A program made the position numbers and the translations under genes. Below the pieces are notes generated by a model. The model was given only the letters and a program-made list of their open reading frames with translations. It had not been told where the DNA came from and searched no databases. A DNA stretch of 64,000 bases, taken from assembly GCA_035295125.1 (NCBI GenBank), contig DATGJP010000064.1:124001-188000 (forward strand), given 5' to 3'. This DNA is from JAICMB01 sp035295125 (GTDB taxonomy: Bacteria > Acidobacteriota > Terriglobia > Bryobacterales > Bryobacteraceae). Of the stretch, positions 57,861 through 64,000 are shown piece by piece (positions within the stretch are counted from its first letter, which is position 1; each line of letters opens with the position of its first letter).

Positions 57861-58672
57861 GATATATCGCTCCCGAAAATAGGACGCCCGCACTCGTGTG
57901 CGCTGTCGCGCGTTACCGTTACCTCGCGTATCTCGCGCGCGTTTCTCCGCCAATCCTCACCAGTGATCGGCCAACCCCAGCGTTCATAAAGCAATGGACC
58001 ATCGTGTGGTGGATGGTTGAAGTTGTAGCGTGGCGCGTCGCGGAAGAGCTCGTTTTCCACCGTAAACAGACTGATGACGTGTGTTTGAGTTAAGAAGCAC
58101 GACAGCATCCTCGATTTGAGTTCGCGCTCTTCCGCCGAAAGTAGATCGACCTCAGTGGTGACATGATCGTCGGGTAGGAAATCGTCCCTCTGCATGCTGC
58201 CATCGGGTCCGGCATGATACAGCCGGTATTCACGGTGCTGAAAAGCATGGTTCAAACGGTCGCGCGCGATGGCCACCGCGAGTGCCGTCGAGTCATGATC
58301 CGGGTGCCCGCCCTCATACGCAGGTGAAAGCACTAATGTTGGCTGAAGCTCCTCGATGAGCGCCGTCGTCTTTTCCACAAGCTCCGGAAGGTGCCGATAG
58401 GTCTCTTTGTCCACGAAATCGAAGGCGTAGCATCGGTCTGGCGCGATTCCCGCGACCGCGAGAGCGAAATACAACTCATTACGTCGTGTATCCGCATAGG
58501 CCGCGCGTGAGGAAAAACCAGCGCCCCGAGCGTCGTCCATGTCACGAGGGCTTCCGTCAGTGATATGAAGTATCCTGACGGTCTCGCGATGATGGAAGAG
58601 CCATATGGCCGCGCCGATGCATTCGTCATCGGGATGCGGTGCAACGATCAGGTAGTTATCGGAGGCGCTCAT
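57827..58672 (-). CDS. PIG-L (LmbE) family deacetylase
   Basis: 281 aa. Zinc ligands lie in APHPDDE (about 11-17) and GGHPDHDS (about 118-125). The family removes N-acetyl groups from GlcNAc-type sugars. It lies directly after a GT4 glycosyltransferase (17-nt overlap), so the two probably make a deacetylated hexosamine glycoconjugate. The C-terminus (after about 260) is basic and extends into the small downstream gene. The substrate is unknown. Confidence 0.9.
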   Translation of the reverse strand: MSASDNYLIVAPHPDDECIGAAIWLFHHRETVRILHITDGSPRDMDDARGAGFSSRAAYADTRRNELYFALAVAGIAPDRCYAFDFVDKETYRHLPELVEKTTALIEELQPTLVLSPAYEGGHPDHDSTALAVAIARDRLNHAFQHREYRLYHAGPDGSMQRDDFLPDDHVTTEVDLLSAEERELKSRMLSCFLTQTHVISLFTVENELFRDAPRYNFNHPPHDGPLLYERWGWPITGEDWRRNAREIREVTVTRDSAHECGRPIFGSDISWRPQQLRNRT

Positions 58673-59651
58673 ATGCGTCCAGGTAGGCGGCTACCATTCG
58701 CTCGGAGTTGAAGTGCGTTCGAGCCGCCTCGCGGCAGTTCTCAGGTTTGATTTTGGTCACGCAACCCATAGCCTGCCCCATTTCGTACGCATCCGAGACG
58801 AGATAGCCGGTTTGGCCGTGCTCGATGATTTCGGGCAGGGCTCCAGATCGAAAAGCGACGACCGGCGTTCCGCAAGCCAGCGCCTCCATGGCTACCAGTG
58901 AGCTGGTTTCCGAGACCGTACTGGGTATGAGCAGGCACTTCGCCCGGCTGAGCAACGCCTTCTTACACCCGAATCCTACCGGTCCGATAAAGCGCCGGCG
59001 CTCATCCAGCCGCGGTTCAATCTCGTTCGTAAAGTACTCCTGATGCCATGCGTAATTGAAGACCTTGCCGGCAATGATCAGGTCGACATTGGCTTGCTTT
59101 GCAGCGATGATCGCGTGGTGAAAACCCTTTTCCGGACAGATTCGCCCCAAGGATAGGGCATAGCTCTCCTTCGGATATGACATCTCGAATCGCGAAACCT
59201 CGATGCCGTTTGCGATGGTTTGGATGAGCTCGGCGCTCCCCGGGCAGGTCTTGCGTTGCGATTCCGAAACGCAGTTCAAATATGTGCGCAGCCGCGGAAG
59301 GTTAAAGATGCTTTCAGGATAAAAAGACACCGGAAGGTGCAAGGTCGCCAAGACCGGCACATCCTCGTCGGGCAGGTACTCGTGGAATTCGAGGCAGTGC
59401 ATGTGGATGATGTCCACGGAATACCTGTAAAGCGTGTCGCGAATCAGCGGGGCATATGCCGGCGCCCGGGTGGCGATGAGTGTTCCGGCGGTGACGGATC
59501 CCTCGGCGGCGACGACCAACGATTGATGCCCCCGCTTGGTGAGCGCGCGGTCCAGGATGCTGAGAACCTGCTCAGCGCCGCCGGCGGCATCCTCGCCGAC
59601 CGGACAAAACGGAAACGCGACGCTAAGTACGGTCAGTGAGTTGTCAGCCAA
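58656..59651 (-). CDS. Family 4 glycosyltransferase
   Basis: 331 aa, GT-B fold. AGGAEQVLSILDRALTKRGH is the acceptor-site glycine-rich loop near the N-terminus; YALSLGRICPEKGFHHAI and the EX7E-like stretch ETSSLVAMEALACGTPVVAF (parts: SETSSLVAMEAL, GTPVVAF) are the donor site. It transfers a sugar from a nucleotide donor; acceptor unknown. It starts with TTG 59651 inside the dehydrogenase gene (8-nt overlap), so all genes here form one operon. Confidence 0.88.
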   Translation of the reverse strand: MADNSLTVLSVAFPFCPVGEDAAGGAEQVLSILDRALTKRGHQSLVVAAEGSVTAGTLIATRAPAYAPLIRDTLYRYSVDIIHMHCLEFHEYLPDEDVPVLATLHLPVSFYPESIFNLPRLRTYLNCVSESQRKTCPGSAELIQTIANGIEVSRFEMSYPKESYALSLGRICPEKGFHHAIIAAKQANVDLIIAGKVFNYAWHQEYFTNEIEPRLDERRRFIGPVGFGCKKALLSRAKCLLIPSTVSETSSLVAMEALACGTPVVAFRSGALPEIIEHGQTGYLVSDAYEMGQAMGCVTKIKPENCREAARTHFNSERMVAAYLDAYERLR

Positions 59652-60891
59652 TCAACGACTCGACTGGTGTATCTGTCTCGCGGGTGACCCGGCCTTGAAG
59701 GGCCTGTGGTGGCAGTAACTCGACTTTAATCCAACCGGGCTCGCGCCGGTCGAAGGCTTTGTAGGCTTCGATCACGTTACTGAGTGGTTCGACGTTAGTG
59801 AGAATGGACGCGGGGTTCACACGGCCCGAACGAACCATGTCCACCAGCTTGGGCACATAGGCACGGTGATTGCAGTTTCCCATGTTTATGGTCAGGTTCT
59901 TCATCATCGCCGCCCCGAACGGGAACCAGCGCATGCTTTCGGGATAAACTCCGACCACGCCTATCGTGCCGGCCTTGGCCACCGACTCAACTGCCCACTC
60001 GAGCGCTTGTGAGGGACCGTCGCCCGGGACCCAATTTCCATTCCGCGTTTTGGTTTTCGAGGCGATTGCTTTCACCTGCTCCTTAAAACGCGTGTGGCGC
60101 TTGCCCCGCGGTTGCTGCGCGTCGACGCCAACGGCATCGATGACCCGATCGGCTCCGATCCCGCCGGTAATTCCGCGAATCATGGCAACCGGGTCTTCTT
60201 CGTTGAAGTTAATAACCTCGGCGCCCTGGCCCTTGGCCATCTCCAGCCGTGAAGGAACACCATCAACCGCAATCACACGGCTGGCGTCGAGCAGTTTTGC
60301 GCTGGTGATCGCAAATTGGCCGACTGGACCACAGCCGAAAACCACCACAACATCACCGGGTTCGATTTCGGCCAGTTTGGCGCCGAAATAGCCGGTTGGA
60401 AAGATGTCCGAAAGCAGAATCGCCTGGTCGTCGGTGACTTCATCCGGAAGCTTCACCAGGCCAACGTGCGCGAAGGGGACACGCGCCCGTTCGGCCTGCA
60501 GCCCGTCAAACGGTCCCGTAGTCATGGGTCCCCCGAAGAACGCTGTTCCGGCTCGAGGGCCGTTCGGATTTGCATTATCGCACTGGGCGTAGTACCCGTC
60601 GCGGCAATAAGAGCAGTAGCCGCAGGCGATTGTCGAGGGAATGACCACCCGGTCACCAACCTCAACGTTGCGGACGCCCGCCCCGACCGCTTCGACGACT
60701 CCCACCCCCTCGTGCCCGAGGATCGTCCCGGGTTTCATCCCTGTCATCGTGCCGCGGATCATATGCAAATCCGTGCCGCAGATGGCGCTGGCGGTAATAC
60801 CGACGATCGCATCGGTCGGGGCCTCGATCGATGGCTCGCGTACGCTGTCGAGACGGATGTCTCCGATTCCGTGAAAAACAACTGCTTTCAT
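59644..60891 (-). CDS. Zinc-dependent alcohol dehydrogenase
   Basis: 415 aa, MDR superfamily. AICGTDLHMIRG and GHEGVGVVEAVG hold catalytic zinc ligands; GYCSYCRDGYYAQCD gives four Cys for structural zinc; GCGPVGQFAI is the NAD(P) loop. The long form with an insertion (about 230-290, KRHTRFKEQVKAIASK) resembles glutathione-independent formaldehyde dehydrogenase-like proteins. It heads the operon with the glycosyltransferase and deacetylase. ATG 60891 follows GAGG; a further upstream ATG is less likely. Confidence 0.88.
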   Translation of the reverse strand: MKAVVFHGIGDIRLDSVREPSIEAPTDAIVGITASAICGTDLHMIRGTMTGMKPGTILGHEGVGVVEAVGAGVRNVEVGDRVVIPSTIACGYCSYCRDGYYAQCDNANPNGPRAGTAFFGGPMTTGPFDGLQAERARVPFAHVGLVKLPDEVTDDQAILLSDIFPTGYFGAKLAEIEPGDVVVVFGCGPVGQFAITSAKLLDASRVIAVDGVPSRLEMAKGQGAEVINFNEEDPVAMIRGITGGIGADRVIDAVGVDAQQPRGKRHTRFKEQVKAIASKTKTRNGNWVPGDGPSQALEWAVESVAKAGTIGVVGVYPESMRWFPFGAAMMKNLTINMGNCNHRAYVPKLVDMVRSGRVNPASILTNVEPLSNVIEAYKAFDRREPGWIKVELLPPQALQGRVTRETDTPVESLIG

Positions 60892-61011
60892 GATGGACCT
60901 CGTACTGTGAGATGCGATCACGAGGTGAAGCTTGTCGCGCTCGTAACGGTGACAAGCATGGATGTGACAGCCCGCGCGCCGGTATGATGGCTCCAGCCGA
61001 GTTATTAACGG

Positions 61012-61536
61012 TCAGGACCTGGCCGTATCGTGTGCTGCGATGTCGGAAGCCTCTGCAGGACCGGGTTCAGAATGGAGGGACCGATCCTCCGAGCTTTGTG
61101 ATGGCTCATCGCAAACGGCGGCGTGCGGCAGGTCAGTCCCACCCGATGTTTCCGAACCAGGTGGATCGCTCTCTGAAGTCGGCGCTGAAACCGAATAGAG
61201 CTCGGCATCATCGACCGTTGCGTACCGCGTGAACACGTCGGTCACTTTGCAGATTCGGAAGATATCCCAAACGCGATCGTTCGTTCCGGCAAGCAGGAGA
61301 TGCCGGCAGTCCCTCTCGAACGAGACATATGTGCCAATGATTGCACCCAGGCCGCTCGAGTCCACGTAGCGCACGGCGGTCATGTCGAGGATGAGTGTTT
61401 CGGGCGCGTGGTTTCGCACCGCGTCGCGAAACTGAAACGCGGTATCGATATTCAAGACTCCCTGAAGCACCATAATCTCGTGTCCGGGGTGCGCGCCACC
61501 GCGGACCTCGATGTTCAGGCGTTGCATAGTATCCAC
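61012..61536 (-). CDS. STAS-domain anti-sigma factor antagonist
   Basis: 174 aa. Residues 1-105 form a STAS domain; the phosphoserine region is VRYVDSSGLGAII (about 57-69), as in SpoIIAA/RsbV. The C-terminal 65 residues are Ser/Pro/Glu-rich and probably disordered, an unusual addition. Such proteins release sigma factors from kinase-type anti-sigmas when dephosphorylated by a SpoIIE-type phosphatase such as that at 16505. GTG 61536 has TAGACT 8 nt upstream; ATG 61527 is the alternative. Confidence 0.85.
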   Translation of the reverse strand: MDTMQRLNIEVRGGAHPGHEIMVLQGVLNIDTAFQFRDAVRNHAPETLILDMTAVRYVDSSGLGAIIGTYVSFERDCRHLLLAGTNDRVWDIFRICKVTDVFTRYATVDDAELYSVSAPTSESDPPGSETSGGTDLPHAAVCDEPSQSSEDRSLHSEPGPAEASDIAAHDTARS

Positions 61537-61543
61537 TCTGTGA

Positions 61544-61549
61544 AGTCTA
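61544..61549 (-). promoter_or_regulatory. -10 box TAGACT before the STAS gene
   Basis: TAGACT on the minus strand ends 8 nt before GTG 61536. Confidence 0.3.
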
Positions 61550-61637
61550 TCAATTCACGTACGCCGGCATTCGCGTGGGTGTTTCTGGCCGTATAAATGG
61601 AGCCGTGTGTCGGACAGAATTCAACCGGCAAGTAAGA

Positions 61638-61643
61638 TACAGT
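61638..61643 (+). promoter_or_regulatory. -10 box TACAGT before the nucleotide-sugar dehydrogenase
   Basis: TACAGT ends 9 nt before ATG 61652 and supports that start over the upstream GTG 61607. Confidence 0.35.
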
Positions 61644-61651
61644 TGAATCGT

Positions 61652-62971
61652 ATGCAACCGGTGACCATCGGTGTCGCGGAGGCTCTCCGCGAAAAGATAG
61701 CGACTCGAACCGCTCGCGTCGGGATCGTGGGGTTGGGCTATGTTGGATTGCCGCTGGCAGTGGAATTCGCACGCGCCGGGTTCAGCATTACGGGAATCGA
61801 CGTTCAGGCTCACAAGGTCGACTGCCTCAACCAGGGCGAGTCTTACGTCCAGGATGTTCCCACTGAGACATTCCGCCCGTACGTGGACTCGGGCAAGTTC
61901 CAGGCCACTACCGATTTCTCTATCGTCCAGCAACTCGACACGATCAACATTTGCGTGCCTACGCCGCTCCGGAAGACAAAGGATCCGGACATGAGCTATA
62001 TCGTCGCGGCCTGCCAGGAAATAGTGAAATATGCACATCCGGGCATGCTGATTATCCTGGAATCGACAACGTATCCGGGGACTACCGACGAACTACTGTT
62101 GCCGATGTTCGAGCGTCCGGATCTGAAAGTGGGCAAGGATTTCTTCCTCTGTTTTTCTCCTGAGCGCGTCGACCCTGGAAATGCAGAATTCCAGACGTTG
62201 AATATACCTAAAGTGGTGGGTGGCATCACCCCGGCTTGTACCGAGATGGGGGCGCTGTTCTACTCGCAGGCGCTCGAGAAGGTTGTCCCGGTCAGTTCCA
62301 CGAGTGTTGCGGAGATGGTGAAGCTGCTGGAAAACACCTTCCGCATGATCAATATCGGACTCGTGAACGAGATGGCGCTGATGTGCGACAGCATGGGGAT
62401 CAATGTCTGGGAGGTGATCGATGCAGCCGCCACCAAGCCGTTCGGGTTCATGCCGTTTTACCCCGGTCCAGGATTGGGCGGCCACTGCATACCCATCGAT
62501 CCGTTCTATCTCTCCTGGAAAACAAAGCAAGCAGGGATTGAGGCTCGATTCATAGAACTCGCCGGCTACATCAACGGCCACATGCCGCATTTCGTCGTGG
62601 ACAAGATTCAGAATGCTTTGAACGATCATACGAAATCTCTGCGCGGGTCGCATGTGCACGTTATGGGGGTAGCCTACAAACGTAATATCGACGATCCTCG
62701 GGAATCACCGGCTCTGGATATCATGCATCTTCTCAAGAAGCGAGGAGCCAGGGTGACGTTCAGCGACCCTTTCCTGCCAAGCGTTCGCGTTGACGATGGC
62801 GAGATGAAGGCGGACGACGAGATCGAACAGCGGCGGCTGGCGGATTGCGTCGTGATTGTCACCGATCACGCCAGGTTTGACTACGCCGGGCTGGTTCAGG
62901 ACGCCAGGCTCATCGTTGATACCCGTAACGCTTTGAAGGGCTTTTCTTCAGAGAAGATCGTTCGGTTGTAG
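61652..62971 (+). CDS. UDP-N-acetylglucosamine/UDP-glucose 6-dehydrogenase (WbpA type)
   Basis: 439 aa. NAD loop GIVGLGYVGLPLAVEF (about 22-37), central domain ESTTYPGTT, catalytic Cys in GLGGHCIPIDPFYLSWK (about 282-298) and a C-terminal UDP domain (GVAYKRNIDDPRESPALDI). The residues fit the WbpA/WecC branch that oxidises UDP-HexNAc more than simple UDP-glucose dehydrogenase. The product is a uronic acid for surface polysaccharide. No other polysaccharide gene is adjacent except the glycosyltransferase operon at 57543-60891. Confidence 0.9.
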   Translation: MQPVTIGVAEALREKIATRTARVGIVGLGYVGLPLAVEFARAGFSITGIDVQAHKVDCLNQGESYVQDVPTETFRPYVDSGKFQATTDFSIVQQLDTINICVPTPLRKTKDPDMSYIVAACQEIVKYAHPGMLIILESTTYPGTTDELLLPMFERPDLKVGKDFFLCFSPERVDPGNAEFQTLNIPKVVGGITPACTEMGALFYSQALEKVVPVSSTSVAEMVKLLENTFRMINIGLVNEMALMCDSMGINVWEVIDAAATKPFGFMPFYPGPGLGGHCIPIDPFYLSWKTKQAGIEARFIELAGYINGHMPHFVVDKIQNALNDHTKSLRGSHVHVMGVAYKRNIDDPRESPALDIMHLLKKRGARVTFSDPFLPSVRVDDGEMKADDEIEQRRLADCVVIVTDHARFDYAGLVQDARLIVDTRNALKGFSSEKIVRL

Positions 62972-63570
62972 ACGCAGACTAAACCGAGTAAAGCCTAACG
63001 CCACTTAGTTTTTTCTAAACCTGGTAGCTCGGATGACTGCGATGCAGGATGCCATCCACCGCTTGGGTTCGGGAACGGTTTGGTTGAGCCTGTAATGCAG
63101 GCTGTTAGCCTGCGGCGGCTTGTCAACCCGCCCGCCCGTAGCTCTGAACAAGCGCCGACCAGCGCCGGTTGGTATTGGGCTAAAGCCTGCGGCCATTCGT
63201 GTAACGAGTACCGGTGGAAGGGAGTCGCCTTTTTTGAGAGTGCTCTTCAGGCGCACCGACCGGAATACTCTTATTGTTTTGGGCCTGGCGTTTTCGCCTG
63301 TCCTTTCTCAGTGAAGTCCAAAGGTAGGCCTGCTCCACCCTTCCACATCCTCAAAAAGTCATCGCAGGACGCGAAGAGTCAGAAGCTATGTAGTACCCTT
63401 CCACGCAGTTCAAAGGCGAGCGGGGCGTCAGGCCGACCGGATTGAACTATGAATGATCTGTGTTTCCACAGACAGGCGAAACCACCTGCTTCAACCTTCC
63501 GCAGAATCGAGAACCGGGTGCCGTAAGAATTCACAGGCTAGAGGCTTCATCGTCAAAAGCGCGTCGCGGA
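62972..63570 (+). repeat. Repeat-rich gap with copies R10, R1 and R9
   Basis: 63086-63112 is module C, GAGCCTGTAATGCAGGC-TGTTAGCCTG, the inverse of the set at 42046-42073. 63281-63410 is full copy R1 (GGCCTGGCGTTTTCGCC, GTCCAAAGGTAGGCCTGCTC, CACCCTTCCACATCC, GGACGCGAAGAGTCAG, GTACCCTTCCACGC), collinear over about 130 bp with R2. 63461-63503 is copy R9 in the GAAACC form (CAGGCGAAACCACCTGC). No gene is seen in this 600-bp stretch, the longest non-coding run here. Confidence 0.7.
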
Positions 63571-63578
63571 GGTATAAT
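63550..63578 (+). promoter_or_regulatory. rimP promoter
   Basis: TCGTCA (63550-63555) and TATAAT (63573-63578) are 17 nt apart. The start point would be near 63585, giving a leader of about 66 nt that contains the hairpin at 63598. Confidence 0.65.
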
Positions 63579-63597
63579 GGAGTTGTCGCAAGAAACC

Positions 63598-63620
63598 AGT
63601 GGGCGAAAGCCCACTTTTTT
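63598..63620 (+). terminator. rimP-leader attenuator hairpin
   Basis: AGTGGGC-GAAA-GCCCACT with a GNRA loop, then TTTTTT: an intrinsic terminator placed between the promoter and the rimP gene. Leaders with this kind of hairpin ahead of rimP are known from other phyla as premature-termination attenuators. Confidence 0.8.
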
Positions 63621-63650
63621 ATTGCAGTTACAAGAAGTTAGTAGCCGGAG

Positions 63651-64000
63651 ATGTTCAAGGACGCCATCGTAGAAAAAATAACGGAGATCGCTGAGCGGGT
63701 AGCCGGGCCGGAAGGCATCGAGATCGTCGATGTCCAACTGCTGGGCGCCGGTAAGGCGCGGGTCCTCCGTATTTTCATCGATAAACCGCAGGGCGTGTCG
63801 CACGCTGATTGCGAATTTATCTCGCAGAATGTTGGCACTATCCTGGATGTCGAAGATGTCGTGCCGGGCGACAGCTACACACTCGAGGTCAGCTCACCGG
63901 GACTGGAGCGGAGGCTCTCCAGGCCCAAAGACTTTGAGCGATTCGTGGGCCACGTGGCCAAGGTTGTTCTGCGTCAGCCGGTCGAAAACCAGAAACGCTG
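63651..64000 (+). CDS. rimP: Ribosome maturation factor RimP (partial)
   Basis: The first 116 codons are present; the gene continues past the window. The N-terminal domain reads ITEIAERVAGPEGIEIVDV and LRIFIDKPQGVSHADCE, followed by DVVPGDSYTLEVSSPGLERRL, the hallmark of RimP (YhbC), which helps mature the 30S subunit. ATG 63651 directly follows GGAG. rimP usually heads an operon with nusA and infB, which would lie to the right. Confidence 0.93.
   Translation, partial: MFKDAIVEKITEIAERVAGPEGIEIVDVQLLGAGKARVLRIFIDKPQGVSHADCEFISQNVGTILDVEDVVPGDSYTLEVSSPGLERRLSRPKDFERFVGHVAKVVLRQPVENQKR

Noticed and set aside
57827..59651. Bacillithiol synthesis (BshA/BshB) for the GT4 and PIG-L pair
   Set aside because: The glycosyltransferase start (AGGAEQVL) and length do not fit BshA, and no BshC is present.
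63080..63445. Open frame of 121 codons in the gap before rimP
   Set aside because: It consists of repeat copies R10 and R1, and no protein family is recognisable.
1..64000. tRNA, rRNA, CRISPR arrays, insertion sequences, prophage
   Set aside because: No cloverleaf with a GGTTCGAATCC-type arm, no regular direct repeats with spacers and no transposase or integrase were seen.

Overview
The window looks like chromosome from an Acidobacteriota bacterium of the Solibacter/Bryobacteraceae type. The reasons are high GC, two proteins of the acidobacterial VWFA-related kind, a C-terminal tail of the 'DINGYFAP' type at the left edge, LpxD (so a lipid A outer membrane), many secreted glycosidases, and a modular intergenic repeat. 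This taxonomic guess is inference. No rRNA, tRNA, CRISPR array, insertion sequence or prophage was seen. Almost all DNA is coding.

Layout. 1-99 is the end of a secreted protein. 254-6002 (minus) is a likely osmoadaptation operon: trehalose synthase with a C-terminal maltokinase-like domain whose catalytic residues look lost, a GT-A glycosyltransferase, a TM-helix mechanosensitive-type protein and a response regulator. 6061-13799 is an L-rhamnose locus: a sugar ABC transporter whose second permease carries its own binding protein (minus), facing a GH78-type rhamnosidase and an L-rhamnose isomerase (plus) only 6 bp away. 13792-19202 holds GrpB, a YHS protein, LpxD, a LOG protein, a SpoIIE-type phosphatase and an aquaporin. 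19208-21798 is an ECF sigma/anti-sigma pair divergent from a Tat-exported metallophosphoesterase-cupredoxin fusion; both directions carry the same GGAATA-N15-SCGGTA promoter. 21948-24498 is a coupled set of three secreted proteins, followed by thiD.

25281-28072 (minus) encodes cysM, a JAMM peptidase and a CysO-MoeZ-rhodanese fusion: protein-bound-sulfide cysteine synthesis with the carrier's Gly-Gly buried inside the chain. A second buried-GG fusion, MoaD-MoaE, lies at 35809. 28185-29760 is a TetR-controlled operon with three matching palindromic operators. 29769-35759 holds two more secreted glycosidases (one GH106-like) around an alpha/beta hydrolase. 35809-38526 runs moaDE, VWFA, Hfq-like, inositol monophosphatase. 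38559-44697 holds nitronate monooxygenase, purS, a cyclase-family protein, a degenerate GGDEF protein and a TPR protein. 44950-50846 holds an M20 peptidase, proline dehydrogenase, small membrane proteins, a VWFA protein and a GT87-like protein. 50891-57425 holds a pair of M16 peptidases, fumC and two aldo/keto reductases. 57543-62971 holds a deacetylase/glycosyltransferase/dehydrogenase operon, a STAS protein and a nucleotide-sugar dehydrogenase. The window ends in rimP, preceded by an attenuator-like hairpin.

Three window-wide patterns stand out. First, about a dozen genes have a TANNNT -10 box 6-10 nt before the start codon, which points to leaderless transcription. Second, a dispersed stem-loop repeat occupies most non-coding gaps and in two places runs into the signal-peptide end of secreted enzymes. 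Third, two ubiquitin-like sulfur carriers are made as internal-GG fusions, with a single JAMM peptidase in the window that could mature both. All calls rest on reading the sequence without database searches.
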